Shown: positions 42,064 through 53,356, numbered from the stretch's first letter. The stretch: 64,000 nt of DNA from Lucinisca nassula (GCA_963580285.1 OY757024.1:121086045-121150044); one strand, 5' to 3'. Numbers and translations are program-made. Notes: generated by a model from the letters alone, not told the origin.

Positions 42064-42439
42064 AAACCGCTTCACCGAGGCGGTTCTGACAAGAACCCAT
42101 AATCTATGTATTTAGGTGAAATAGTATGAAAACTATCAGAATTTTTACCTGAAAATTTTCATTTTTTGGTGTTAAAATATTCAATATATTTGAATAGGCA
42201 TGTTTTTGTAATGTGTGAACAACATTTTCCTTTGTTAGTTTTTTTCGTTTTTTATTCCTTCATTATTTTCCTGGCGTATTTATCGCACTAACCATCCCAC
42301 GTTGGCCCAATGTTGATCCAACATATCGAAATCCACCAAATTTTTGCGGCATTAGACCAGCGTTGGACCAATGTTTCCAAACCAGCGTAGACACTTCTCA
42401 TCATTTCTTGATACTGCAGCATGAAGTTGATACCCAGAT

Positions 42440-43500
42440 GATTAAATAGAGGATCTTACATGAGTGTTCATGTATTAATATTTACATTTCCAGTGTTAAG
42501 TCTAATTTAATCCTATAGAAAACAATTGCGTTCATACTTCCATGAACGCATCGAATCACATGATTTTCAGTGACGTTAAGTGACGTCATTCTAAACCATT
42601 GTTCTCTACGGGCGTTGATGACGTCAACGCTGCTCCACTCTTTGTAGAAACACTGCGTGTAAATGTTTTTCAGCTTTAAAAGTTTGCCCTACAAGCATTT
42701 TTTCGCCTAGTGATGAGGGGCAAATAATGTAAATATAAAAAATAAACTTAATTTTTCTGCTTTTCATGAAAGTATGAACGACAGTGGGTCGCTAGCAAAG
42801 TTTACATGAACCCCTTCGGGTATCATTTACTTTGCACGCGACCCACTGCGTTCATACTTCCATGAGCTGCAGAGAAATAAATTTCATTTCTTAATTGAAT
42901 TTATTAAACGAGTTGAGGAAAAGGGATAAAATGCGAGGCTTTGCCGAGCACTTTATACCTTTTCCTCAACTCATTTATTAAATTCAATAATACATGAGCA
43001 CGAATATGACATTTAAAACTTATTTTATTCGCGATTGTTTACAAAATTATCAATGTTCCGCCATTAGTAAACGCGACGTCTTTAAGGACGTGATGCATGT
43101 AACGTTACGGGACGTATCTAGCCAATTTGCATATTTAATCCACTAGTGGATTATCGAAAATAATACATAGAGGATCTTACATGAGTGTTCTTGTATTATT
43201 GAATTTATTAAACAAGTTGATGAAAAGGGATAAAATGCGAGGCTTTGCCGAGCATTTTATCCTTTCTACTCAACGAGTTTAATAAATTCAATAATGCATG
43301 AGCACGAATGCAAGATTCCATTTTTCATATGACATTTAAAAGGCATTTTATTCATGTTTGTTTACAAAAATGTCAATATTCCGCCATTAGTAAACGCGAC
43401 GTCGTTAAGGACGTGATGCATGTAATGTTACGGGACGTATCTATCTAATTTGCATATTTAATCCACTAGTGGCTTATCGAAAATGATACATGGCGTTATT
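42440..43500. repeat. Cluster of palindromic MITEs (AGAGGATCTTACATGAGTG family) and a duplicated unit
   Basis: ATTTATTAAACGAGTTGAGG...GGATAAAATGCGAGG and the complementary half occur at ~42890-43000 and ~43195-43300. The following ~150 bases (GTAAACGCGACGTC, CTAATTTGCATATTTAATCC) are also duplicated. The unit 42517-42800 matches 21651-21910. No gene is present. Confidence 0.65.
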
Positions 43501-43672
43501 ACACTCTCAAATGCGACGTCATGTGATAAATATGATTGTTTATCAAGAAGATTAGCAGTTTCGAGTGCATTACCATTTTATCTAAGCGTTGGACCCACTG
43601 TCGGGAAACAAACTCCGTGGTAGCTATCATTTGTGCTTACGTCACACGTTAGGAAGTTTGTTCGGGTACGAT

Positions 43673-43942
43673 TTATGTTCGGAAAACAGGTATTTCCGTT
43701 TCTTTCTTCAATACCTTCCATTGGAGAAAGTTGACACGTAGCGCAGTAGGTGGCGCATAAATTCCCATTTCTTTGGCTATTTTCATTATCTGTGTGCTTC
43801 CCATGGTTGCCGAGAACACTTCGGACAAAACTCCGATAAACTGTCTGTTAACGAACACGGACAGTTCAAGAAAATCCTCTTTTTTCATAGCCCACAGAAT
43901 AAAAGATCTGATAACAGGTTCGCTTCGAAGCACCTTCGTCAC
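43673..43942 (-). CDS. Conserved 89-codon ORF, left-arm copy, unknown
   Basis: It encodes a frame containing FLELSVFVNRQFIGVLSEVF and MGSTQIMKIAKEMGIYAPP. The frame opens with GTG; the first ATG is at MKKEDFLEL. The other palindrome arm keeps the same frame open with about ten replacements. No domain is recognised. CTTACCTAC at its upstream edge could be a splice site, so it may be an exon of an old gene or transposase. Coding status is uncertain. Confidence 0.35.
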   Translation of the reverse strand: MTKVLRSEPVIRSFILWAMKKEDFLELSVFVNRQFIGVLSEVFSATMGSTQIMKIAKEMGIYAPPTALRVNFLQWKVLKKETEIPVFRT

Positions 43943-44490
43943 TTACCTACACCCATCCCTTTGATGGCAGCAGAAAACCCCTCGTCGAAGTGTTGGAAGA
44001 GTAAAAAGTAATAAAATAATAGCGTGCACGGACGTCGGCCACGAGCAAAGTGAACCGTTTCAGATTTTTATACATTATCATACTGACTTGTTACTTTTAA
44101 TATCGTCATAATTATTCATGCCATTTAACCATTAACCGACTGACGCTTATGACCCACCAAGAGGGTTGACGCGTCGTTAAACACGAAATCATCATCATCA
44201 CGAGCAAAGTGAGATAGCTTCCACGGACGATCTTTCCCGAAGGGTTTTGCAGATTTACAAACACGCTTGATATGCATATTTCCTCTCTTTTTAGCTACAC
44301 GGAGTTCGTTTTCTCAATAGGATAAATTTGTTTCAAAATTTGAGTAAATTGTTTAACAAAAACTAGGTTTCATTTTTTTCTCTAAACGAAGATTTATATC
44401 GTGTCAGTCGCTTTCTAGTTCAGTGAGCAAAGCGACTCGCAATTTGTTCAGTGTGATTCAGCGATGTTCCATGTGATTGTACGAAGAGTG

Positions 44491-44724
44491 GTTTGTTTGT
44501 ATTGGAGTTTGACGGCCCATTCAACACTATTTTAGGTCATGTTTGAGCCGGTCAGTTTACTTCATCCACACTTTTCCTGGGCAGGCATAAACGTAAGCGG
44601 TTAACCGGTGCAGTGCACATTCTTTCGCCAGAAACTGACAACTTCCCTTCTCGAAACAGCGGTAGGGAGAGAATGACGGTAGAAAAGATTTCATAATTAA
44701 TCTCCACGAAAGAATTTTGCCGAC
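44491..44724 (-). mobile_element. SINE S1, head-truncated, with 11-bp target duplication
   Basis: TACGAAGAGTG flanks it (44480-44490, 44725-44735). The same SINE, at the same site, is in the right arm at 52440-52671. Confidence 0.85.
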
Positions 44725-44929
44725 TACGAAGAGTGACTTCCGAAAATTGAGAAGAGAGTCAGTATTTAAATCTACAACAGGTCTACAATAACAGCGAGTG
44801 TTTTTCGATCTGTCGACGCATTTTCGTTTGGTTTCCTTGGAGTTGTACGACCCAAACAACACTAAGTTATATCGACCAAGACAGTTTACGTAACCACATT
44901 TTATCTTCCCTGAAGCTGCTGTTGTGCCA

Positions 44930-45110
44930 TGTGGCGGCCGTAAAAATTCACCCGTACATCATCCTAGTGCATATTATATTTTCTGGTTCTTTGGGATAAT
45001 TGACTTTCTTTAGAGAATTTATTTATCTTCACTGCAGCTGCTGTTATGTTCTGTGTCGGCCGTACAAAGTCTCCCCGTACATCATAATAGTGCAGATTAT
45101 ATTTTCTCAT
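44930..45110 (+). repeat. Two retrozyme-body fragments
   Basis: GGCGGCCGTAAAAATTCACC and CGGCCGTACAAAGTCTCCCC, each followed by GTACATCAT...TATATTTTCT, match the unit body at 11511-11565. They lack the ribozyme part. Confidence 0.65.
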
Positions 45111-45337
45111 TGAGTGCATTTAGAATAATATTGAAAATACAATTCTGCTTAAGCCGGTGCCGTTGTTGCCCATTTCAGTACTGGTCATCAATAGACTCAA
45201 TAAAACCTGCCTGCTATTTTCGTTTATTTGATGTATTCTTTGCGGCCAAAGGATCTAACTATTCAGAATTTATTTATTCATCAACAACTGTGGAAATTAT
45301 TTTGCCAGAGGCTGACACCTGCCTTTCACGAATCCAC

Positions 45338-45340
<3 letters not shown>

Positions 45341-45405
<65 letters not shown>
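45341..45405. repeat. (AG)n microsatellite
   Basis: It is an uninterrupted GA/AG run. The right arm has only a short CTCTCTCT here (~51005), so the expansion followed the duplication. The Arg-Glu repeat frames it creates are not genes. Confidence 0.9.
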
Positions 45406-45408
<3 letters not shown>

Positions 45409-45536
45409 ACCAAAGAAAATATTTCAATGTTGCCGAACAGACGGGGATCGATCATCAGTCAGACACGTTTTTGATAAATTTCTGAAAAAAGGTAGTCCTT
45501 TGGAACTGAAAACTATTGGGTGTGCACGATTTTTCT

Positions 45537-45580
45537 GGGCCCGACTAGCTTATTTCGGCCTACCAGGCCTCATGCGTACT
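45537..45580 (-). ncRNA. Decayed hammerhead ribozyme (left arm)
   Basis: On the minus strand stem II GGCC-TGGTA-GGCC, GAAAT and AAGCTAGTC-GGGCCC are recognisable. The CTGATGA core is altered to CGCATGA. It is the counterpart of 50830-50875. Confidence 0.6.
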
Positions 45581-45821
45581 CCTCAACTATTCCCTATTAA
45601 ATCCCGCAGTCCAATAAATGATTACAAAGGACTAGTAAATATATATAACCCACTGAGACCATTACCTGATTTACCTACATATGTGAGAACATAAAGGCCC
45701 GGTCTATGTGAAAAATGTGTAAAGTAGTCTGTATGTGCTCATATTCATATCAGAAAAAAGAGCTGATCCACACACACTAAAAAGGGATTTTTACAAAATT
45801 CATACATGTATGTTTACTTGT

Positions 45822-45900
45822 ATGCGGGTCGGTTTCAACTCTTCAATGGAAGCATAATGCAGCCCATCTATTTCTTCAAGTCCCGATGGACGGGGCCGAG
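45822..45900 (-). mobile_element. SINE S4 head fragment
   Basis: GCGGGTCGGTTTCAACTCTT through CAAGTCCCGATGGACGGGG is the S4 head. The right-arm counterpart is at 50528-50600. Confidence 0.65.
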
Positions 45901-46144
45901 CCATTTTAGATATCAGAACGCAACGATTTAAACAATTTGGAATCTACATGTCGCCCGAATGCCCACACCAAATTTCACCTGCATCTAATAATTTCAAATG
46001 TCGAAATTGTGAATTTTACAACAGACGGGCTTACGTGCAGACGATAGACGGAAAACGGACAGCAAACCACAGCATAATGTTACCGATGCTCCAGATGTGC
46101 AACATACAGAAAATAAAAATAGCCTACATGCGCGCGAGACTTAA

Positions 46145-46250
46145 ATGTTAGCTTCCACGGACACGGATTGGAAATGATAGCTTCCACGGATATGATTAAG
46201 AATGTTAGCTTCCACGGACGAGTGCAAAAATGTTAGCTTCCACGGACATG
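46145..46250. repeat. Four spaced copies of TTAGCTTCCACGGA
   Basis: The motif recurs at 26-29-base intervals with differing spacers. A reverse-complement set of four is at 49378-49490, and single copies lie near 44221 and 53232. Confidence 0.7.
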
Positions 46251-46352
46251 GATTTCCATAAACAAAATGCATGTATTAATCATTGTTGCTGCTAGTAATA
46301 TATAATCAGCATATATTTATTTGCCATTTTACCTGAAAAATTAATATTGCAG

Positions 46353-46463
46353 CCATGGAACACCAGCCAGCAGTGTGTCGTTATTGTGGTAAAATTTTTC
46401 GGAGCCGTTTAGGTCTAAGTGACCATGAAAGGAGTCATATCATTCAGGCGTCATACAGATGAT
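46353..46463 (+). pseudogene. C2H2 zinc-finger fragment (probable retroelement tail)
   Basis: From ATG at 46353 a 36-codon frame reads CRYCGKIFRSRLGLSDHERS then H, a C-X2-C-X12-H-X3-H finger, then a stop. Fingers of the 'C..C.k.f.sr.GL..H.r.H' type are common at the C-end of LINE-type ORFs. No RT is adjacent in frame. The second copy at 49337 loses the finger after CRNCG. Confidence 0.45.
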
Positions 46464-46591
46464 GTACCCACTATCTCCTTATACTAGTGACACACGAAGG
46501 CCTTGTCAAACGTGTGGCATCGATATTCGCTACCGCCTTACAGTCTGGGAGGTCGTTTGATGAATTTCAAGATGGCCGCCATGTGCATCTT

Positions 46592-46775
46592 AGATTTTGT
46601 TTGATTTGTGTTATGACGTCCACGTCGTCACTGTAAAGTCCATTTTGGAGACGTTGCTTCCCGATCAACTGTTACCCGACATTGAGATGAAATGACATCT
46701 CAAGCCCTGCCACCCAATGAAGCGAATAGGGTTTATAAGCATGGACGGTCAGACTCGCACCGCTTTGCCTAGACA
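46592..46775 (-). mobile_element. SINE S4, truncated at a Penelope-like fragment
   Basis: It starts TTTTGTTTGATTTGTGTTAT and stops at CTAGACAGGCTC, where RT-derived sequence begins. Confidence 0.75.
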
Positions 46776-47640
46776 GGCTCTCACCTTTATACTTGACAAT
46801 ATTTACATAAGATTTGGTACTAAGTTATTTAGACAAGTTGTGGGTATTCCGATATGTAATAATTGCGCACCCTTTGTGGCTGATCTGTTTTTTTGTTTTC
46901 TTATGAGAGAGACTTCATGATGTTCCTTTCTGCTGAAAACCAGTCTGAAATCATTGAAGCTTTTACCTCCACTTCTCGACATTTGGATTATTTATTAAAT
47001 ACTGACAATACCTATTTCGATGGTTTAATCAGTCAACTTTACCCCCTGAACTGCAGGTGAATAAAACAAATTCTTCTGATACCGAGGCCCCGTTTTTGGA
47101 TTTACATCCGTCTTTTGTGGATGGGTTTTTTTCTTGCAAAATTTATGATAAACGCGATGATTTTGATTTTGAGATTGTAAATTTGCCTTTTGGGGATGGT
47201 GATGTTCCTCGTACGCCATCCTATGGCGTTTATATTTCGCAATTAATTCGATTTTCCAGAGTGTGTAGTCAGGTACCTGATTTCAACACACATAATAAAT
47301 TGTTAACTGCTTAACTTCCTAATCAGGGTTGTCGGTACCATAAACTACGCAAAGCCTTTTTAAAATTTTATACACGTCATTCTGAGTTAATTTCAAAATT
47401 CAATATTGGACTTAAATCTCTTCTGCAACAAGGTCTATCGGAACCCGAATTTTATGGTGACTTAGTATAAAAATTCAGAAAAATATATAACCGCAATGAC
47501 TTCAGCACCCAATTTCGTGAAATCATTCTTCGATATAAAAAGGTTGGGTACAACATAAATGTTATACGACAGACTGCATGCATGATGGTTAACCCAGTCA
47601 CGGTTGACAACTCTGCTTCTCTCTTTAATTGCAAGCCGGT
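46776..47640 (+). pseudogene. Penelope-like retroelement RT fragment, copy 1
   Basis: Broken frames read FILDNIYIRFGTKLFRQVVG then IPICNNCAPFVADLFF, and later FDFEIVNLPFGDGDVP with SYGVYISQLIRFSRVC. These match copy 2 at 57900-58560 and the conserved 'GIPMGTNCAP...YGVYISQLIRYAR' blocks of metazoan Penelope-type RTs. Stops and frameshifts are frequent, and the catalytic YxDD region is altered (HLDYLL). It is non-functional. Confidence 0.7.
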
Positions 47641-48240
47641 GGGTCAGGCTTCAGATTCTATGACGGTTCTAGCGCAAAGGCTTACTGAGAATTAGAGAGA
47701 TGTAATTCAATGTAATGTTGGTTGGTATCTGCTGCTCTGCCTCTGGTCGGGTCCATCGGAGCCTAACTGTTGGTATTCTTTGGCTCCAGCATTTCAGTGG
47801 TTTCTTGCTGTCGATTCCTCACCGTTGTTTCGTCTCTGTGTTTTTTTTATTTTTTGTGTTCACGGAGATGTTGCACTGGTGAGTTAGGAGGCCTTCATGT
47901 GGACAGAACTATTGTGGCCACGTAAAATCGATTTAAGCCCCCAGTGGAATTCGTTCCAATGCGGTTCTTCTGTCGTGGTTTATTTTTGTTATGGTTTGTC
48001 TTTGGGTGTTTGTGTCGCTTATATTATTTTGTTTTGGATAGCCAATTGGCCATTCTGTGGGAAAGTAACTGTCCTTTTGGCTTTCCGCTATTGAAGTTTC
48101 CATTAGTTCCTGTTGTTTCATGTTTGTGTTTCTTTCCCTTCCCTTTGGTGTCTCTGATGGGAGCTGTGGGTTATATCGATTCCTGATCACTGCATTCACT
48201 TCTATTTTACTAGTACTTGTATTAGGAGATAATATTCCTT
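47640..48240 (+). repeat. Penelope-like 3' flank and repeat 'U'
   Basis: Non-coding sequence is shared with 58790-59235 in the same order, including GGGTCAGGCTTCAGATTCTA, CACGGAGATGTTGCACTG and the repeat 'U' block at 47935-48210. Confidence 0.65.
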
Positions 48241-48880
48241 TAATATACAAGAGAGGTTTAAACATAAGCTCCCTTTTTCATCAGTGCTTTATTATCTCTG
48301 TCCTCTCCGTAGTAACTGATAACAATTGGAACAAGTTTTCCTTAACTATTTGTCCTGGCCGTTTTCAGTTACCACGGAGAGCACAAATGCAGCGAAAGAA
48401 ATAATTGAAAGGAAGATCCATCAATACACAGAGGTGATAAAAACATAATATCACATTACATTGATTCATATTTTTCCTATTGGTGAACAGCGAATTCGAG
48501 GAGTTACTATCAAAAGTAGTCTACCCATGCCTTTGCAGGTTTGTTTTGCTGCAGAAAGACTTGCCCAAACTAGTTAGTCTGGCCCAGAAAACATGAACAC
48601 TTCATATTTTCCAGTTCTTTGGTGTATTCCTTTCTCCCAAAGGATAGTCCTTTTATAGAACAAATTTGTTACAGCATCTGTTTTGGGGCCTGGTTGGTAT
48701 GGCTTCTTTCATGGTCACTGAAACCTGAACGGCTCCGAAAAATATTTCCACAATTACGGTACACTACTGGCTGGTATTCAATGGCTGCAATTAATAATTT
48801 TACAGGTAGAATGGCAAATAAAAATATGCTGATTATATATTACTAGCAGCAATAATGATTAATACATGCATTCTGTTTAT
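48240..48880. other. Central spacer of inverted duplication 2
   Basis: It holds a 3' hammerhead remnant (48561-48590: CCCAAACTAGTTAGTCTGGC), retrozyme-body sequence (48590-48670) and 48770-48875, which is the complement of 46260-46375. No gene is supported. Confidence 0.5.
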
Positions 48881-49270
48881 GGAAAGTAGAAGTAAAACAA
48901 AGATCAGGAATCGATACAATTAACTTACTCCACCCATCAAAAACATCAAAGGGAAAGAAACACAAACATTAAGCGACCAGACCATAATGGAAACCTAAAC
49001 AAAGGAAGGCCCTAAGGACAGTTACTTTCCCACGAAATGGCCATATGGCCATCCAAAATAAAAAGACACAAGTGATACACACAGTAAGTAACAAACAACA
49101 ACATAAATATATCGCCACAGAAGAGCCGCCTTGGAACGGTCAGTGGAAAGATTTCCACTTGGGGGCTTAAATCGATTTTGCGTTGCCACAATCCTCGCCC
49201 TTACTTCCATCGCGATTTAGACAAATAATTTGTTCAGTCCGCATGAAGGCCTCCTAACTCATCAGTGCAA
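48880..49270 (-). repeat. Repeat 'U' and Penelope-like 3' flank, inverted
   Basis: It is the reverse complement of 47850-48210 / 58970-59235, including CTCATCAGTGCAACATCTCC. Confidence 0.7.
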
Positions 49271-49562
49271 CATCTCCGTGAACACAAATAATCAAAGAAC
49301 ACACGCCATTCTACCTGTAAAATTATTAATTGCAGCCATGGAATACCAGTCAGCAGTGTGTCGTAATTGTGGAAACCCGTGTCCGTGGAAGCTAACATTT
49401 TTTGCACTCGTCCGTGGAAGCTAACATTCTTAATCTTATCCGTGGAAGCTATCATTTTCAATCCGTGTCCGTGGAAGCTAACATTTAAGATTCGTGTGCA
49501 TGAAGGCTATTTTTATTTACTGTATGCTGTACATCTGGAGCATCGGTAACATTATGCCGTAG

Positions 49563-50342
49563 AGGGAGTTCGATTTTCTACCAGGCCATGGTAGTGGAAG
49601 TCAAAGTGTGCACGTTCTTCCCATGGTTTCCATGTTCTTGCACCGGTGTGATCGAACGACGTCTGGTAGATGTTTGGTTGACTGTTACACAGACCACCTA
49701 TTTCTTAAATAGAAGTCTGTGTAGCAGTCTAGATAAACATCGGGTGCACACTTATGTCTGGAAAATGGGGGTTAGTGGTGCGTTATCCCTAATATCTCCA
49801 CTTCGGGTGGTTAGAAATTAATAAAATTAGTATCAAATACAGTTTAAAGCTCCATTCTAAAAGATTAAAAAAAAAATAAAAAAATTTAGGGGTCAATTTT
49901 TTAAGTTAATTTGTCCGGGAATTTCCCGGAAAAGTAACTTCAGAAATGAAGCCTTAAAATTTTAAAAATGAAAAATAATTTTTAATAATATTTTAGAATG
50001 GAGCTTAAAATTTTATTTCATACTAATTTTATTAATTTCTAACTACCCGAAGTGGAGATATTAGGGTAAACGCACAACTATCCCCATTTCCCGGACAAAA
50101 TACCAACCATTTCCCGGACGATACGCGGACATTAGTGTTCTAGTGTTCGCCCTTTCGCCGCCATCTTTGTTACGTATGGTGTGACGTATCTACCAGAGAA
50201 ACCTTCGCTTTAGTCTGGTTCGACCAGAGTGATGTCACGACTTTCCCGCCATTCTACCAGACCGCTACCAGACTGTGTTCGATCACACTTTGGTTAACCA
50301 CTTGTTAACCATGGTTGACCACGGTACCTGATCTAACTACTT
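49563..50342. mobile_element. 780-bp insertion with diverged inverted ends
   Basis: CGTAG flanks it (49558-49562, 50343-50347), and the left arm lacks it. AGGGAGTTCGAT at the start and ATCTAACTACTT at the end are imperfect complements. An internal ~290-bp palindrome (TCTCCACTTCGGGTGGTTAG at 49795 and its complement at ~50037) is present. No ORF with a recognised transposase is seen. Confidence 0.6.
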
Positions 50343-50763
50343 CGTAGTTTGCTGTTCGCTTTCCGTCTATCGTCTGCACGTAAGCCCGTCTGTTGTAAAA
50401 TTCACAATTTCGACATGTCCAGAACCATGTTAGATGCAGGTGAAATTTGGTGAGGGCATTCGGGCGACATGTAGATTCCAAATTGTTTAAATCGTTGCGT
50501 TCCGATATCTAAGATGGCTCCGCCCCGTTCACCGGGCCTAGAAGAAATAGATGGGCTGCATTATGCTTCCACGCAGAGTTGAAACCGATCCGCATAAAAG
50601 TAAACATACATGCATGAATTTTGCAAAATATCGCTTTTTTGTGTGGATCAGCTCATTTCTGCCTGATATGAATATGAGCACATACAGACTACTTTACAAA
50701 TTTTGCACATAGACCGGGCCTTTATGTTGTCGCATATGCAGGTAAATCAGGTAATGGCCTTAG

Positions 50764-50900
50764 TGGATTATATTTTCTTGTCTTTTGGAATCATTTATTG
50801 GACTGCGGAATTTAATAGGGAACAATTGAGGGTCACTGATGAGGCCTCGATGGCCGAAACAAGCTAGTCGGGCCCAGAAAAATCTTGAACTCCCCATAGT
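50764..50900 (+). repeat. Retrozyme-body fragment with hammerhead
   Basis: TATATTTTCTTGTC...TTGAGGGTCACTGATGAGG matches the unit at 11560-11660. Confidence 0.7.
50830..50875 (+). ncRNA. Hammerhead ribozyme 3, partly decayed
   Basis: CTGATGA, stem II GGCC-TCGAT-GGCC, GAAAC and a TAGTC triplet are all present. The first stem I pair (A-G) and one stem III pair are lost. It may retain weak activity. Confidence 0.7.
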
Positions 50901-51279
50901 TTTCAATTCCATAGGACTACCCCTTTTTCAGAAAATTATCGAAAACGTGTCTGATGATCGATCCCCGCCTGTTCAGCAACATTGAAATATTTTCTTTGGT
51001 AATTCTCTCTCTCTTCTGCTGATTCAAGAAAGGCAAGTGTCAGCCTATGGCAAAATAATTTCCGCAGTTCTGGTTGACTATCTATGAATAAATAAATTCT
51101 GAATAGTTAGATCCTTTGGACGCAAAGATTGACACCAAATAATCGAAAATAGCAGACTGGTTTTATTGAGTCTGTTCATGACCAGTGCTGAAATGTGCAA
51201 CAACGGCCACGCCCTCTAGCGCCGGCTTAAGCAGAACTCTATTGCACGACCCGCAGAAAAAGCGACCGACTGAAGTCGG

Positions 51280-51990
51280 TTGATTTTCTAAGAGTGCCCT
51301 AAAATCACAGTGTCATTCTGTCAGTTTGTCTGTCCGTCCGTAACCCGTTTGTAAAAATTGGTGATAGTGACTTAACCGATTGGAATATTTAAATAATTTT
51401 TGGCATACTGATAGATATCAATGAGATCTAACCAATGAACTTGCCAAATATTACATTCCATTTAGTATAGCCTCGCCGAGGCAAAAAATGTGAAAATTTT
51501 CGAACTGCTTCTCCTCGGAAACCGTTGGGCCGATTGAAGTCAAATTTCATATGGAGCCTCTATGGGATGGGTAAAACCAAAATTTGCTCATGGGGTTTAG
51601 GTTACATGACCAAAATGGCCGCCAAACCATATATGGTAAAAACCCTTCAAAAATAGTCTTCTCCAGAACCACTGGGCAGATTTCCACGAAACTTGATAAA
51701 TAGCATCTGGGACGTAGGCCCATCATAAAGTGCTAAAATGGTGACCCTTGGTTGACATTGACATTCTTTGTGCCTAGGTCAAACTTTGAAACATATGCTT
51801 TTGTATTGGAAAAGTAAGAATGCATTTTATCCTGCAAACGATTCAGAATACAGTACTAAAGTATAAGATATATTTTTGCTCCTTACGATAAGGCGCATTT
51901 ATTGGGGGAACCGTTTTAGGTCCAGGTCACATGACCAAAATGGCCGCCATACCCATATATGGTAACACTCATAAAGCTAAAAGCATCCGG
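51280..51990. repeat. Diverged tandem-repeat block
   Basis: TGTCTGTCCGTCCGTAACCC and repeated 'TCACATGACCAAAATGGCCGCC'-type segments (two copies of ACCAAAATGGCCGCC, ~51609 and ~51933) suggest an old minisatellite. It is absent from the left arm. Confidence 0.45.
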
Positions 51991-52079
51991 CGGGTCGTGC
52001 ACTTCAGCTGAAGCACTGGTTTTCAATATTATTCTAAATGAACTCAATGAGAAAATATAATCTGCACTATTATGATGTA

Positions 52080-52245
52080 CGGGGAGACTTTGTACGGCCG
52101 ACACAGGGCATAACAGCAGCTGCAGTGATGATAAATAAGTTCTCTAAATGAACTCAATTATCCAAAGGACGAGAAAATATAATCTGCACTAGGCTGATGT
52201 ACGGGTTGACTTTTTACGGCCGCCACATGGCACATGTTAAGCAGC
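52080..52245 (-). repeat. Retrozyme-body fragments, right-arm copy
   Basis: It is the reverse complement of 44930-45110 (GGGGAGACTTTGTACGGCCG). Confidence 0.65.
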
Positions 52246-52439
52246 TGCAGTGAAGATAAAATGTGGTTAATTAAACTGTCTTGCTCGATATAACTTAGTG
52301 TTGACTGGGTCGTACAACTCCAAGGAAACCAAACGAAAATGCGTCGACAGATTGAAATACACTAGCTTTTATTGTAGACCTGTTGTAGATTTAAATACTG
52401 ACCCACTTCTCAATTTTCGGAAGTCACTCTTCGTAGTCG

Positions 52440-52671
52440 ACAACATTCTTTTGCGGAGATTGATTATGAAATATTTTCTTCCGTCATTCTCTCCCGGCCG
52501 CTGTTTCAAGGAGGGCAGTTGTCAGTTTCTGGCGAAAGAATGTGCATTGCACCGATTAACCGCTCACGTATATGCCTGCCAAGGAAAAGTGTGGATAAAG
52601 TAAACTGATCGTCTCAAAAATGACCTAAATTAGGGTTGAATGGGCCGTCAAACTCCAATACAAACAAACGC
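52440..52671 (+). mobile_element. SINE S1, right-arm copy
   Basis: It has the same truncation and same flanking CTCTTCGTAG on both sides as the left-arm SINE at 44491. It ends GGGCCGTCAAACTCCAATAC. Confidence 0.85.
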
Positions 52672-52794
52672 TCTTCGTAGAATCAAATGGAACATCGCTG
52701 AACCACACTGAATAAATGGCGAGTCGCTTTGCTCATTGAACTAGAAAGCGACTAACACGATACATATCTTCTTTTAGAGAAACAGAATGAAAAG

Positions 52795-53080
52795 TAGAAG
52801 TAAAACAAAGATCAGGAATCCATACAATTAACTTACTCCACCCACCAAAGACACTAAAGGGAAAGAAACACAAACATGAAGCGACCAGACCATAATGGAA
52901 ACCTAAACAAAGGATGGCCATAAGGACAGTTACTTTCCCACAAAATGGCCAAATTGCCATCCAAAATAAAAAGACACAAGTGATACACACAGTTAGTAGT
53001 AACAAACAACAACATAAATAAACCGCCACAGAAGAACCGCCTTGGAACGTTCAGTGGAAAGAATTCCACTGGAGGGGGCA
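52795..53080 (-). repeat. Repeat 'U', right-arm-specific insertion
   Basis: It is the reverse complement of 47935-48210. Nothing similar sits at the mirrored site near 44340. Confidence 0.65.
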
Positions 53081-53356
53081 ACCTTGTTTTTGTTAAACAA
53101 TTTACTCTAATTTTGGATATATATAAACAAGTTTATCCCATAGAGAAAACGAACTCCGTGTAGCTAAAAAGAGAGAAAATATGCATATCAAGCGTGTTTG
53201 TGAATCTGCAAAACCCTTCGGGAAAAATCGTCCGTGGAAGCTATCTCACTTTGCTCGTGGCAGACGTCCGGGAACGCTATTATTTTATTACTTTTTTCTC
53301 TTCCAACACTTCGACGAGGGATTTTCTGCTGCTGTCAAAGGGATGGGTGTAGGTAA

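Larger units (their letters stand above)
41487..42213. mobile_element. Fold-back MITE split at its hairpin apex by nested insertions
   Basis: The left half (41487-41627) ends at GTACTCGTTAGAACCGC. The right half (42062-42213) begins ACCGCTTCACCGAGGCGG and ends GCATGTTTTTGTAATG. Between them are a retroelement 3'-UTR piece (41628-41877) and a SINE S4 piece (41878-42063). Confidence 0.75.
42880..46380. repeat. Large inverted duplication 2, left arm
   Basis: It is collinear in reverse complement with 49375-54990. Anchors include the 89-codon ORF (43673-43942 against 53357-53626), the SINE at 44491-44724, the retrozyme-body pieces at 44930-45110 (against 52080-52245), 45300-45580 (against 50830-51010), 45690-45780, and the GCTTCCACGGA cluster at 46145-46250 (against 49378-49490). 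Confidence 0.85.

Noticed and set aside
45053..45694. 213-codon ORF with poly(Arg-Glu)
   Set aside because: It is created by the (AG)n microsatellite, and the rest is retrozyme-body and repeat sequence. A similar artefact occurs at 62391-62729.
46145..46250. CRISPR-like arrangement of short repeats and variable spacers
   Set aside because: Repeats are only ~14 bases and spacers ~13. The surrounding DNA is clearly eukaryotic and no cas genes exist.
48262..48292. CTGATGA on the minus strand (and CTGATGA at 59004)
   Set aside because: No GAAA after a stem II and no stem I pairing; these are chance heptamers.
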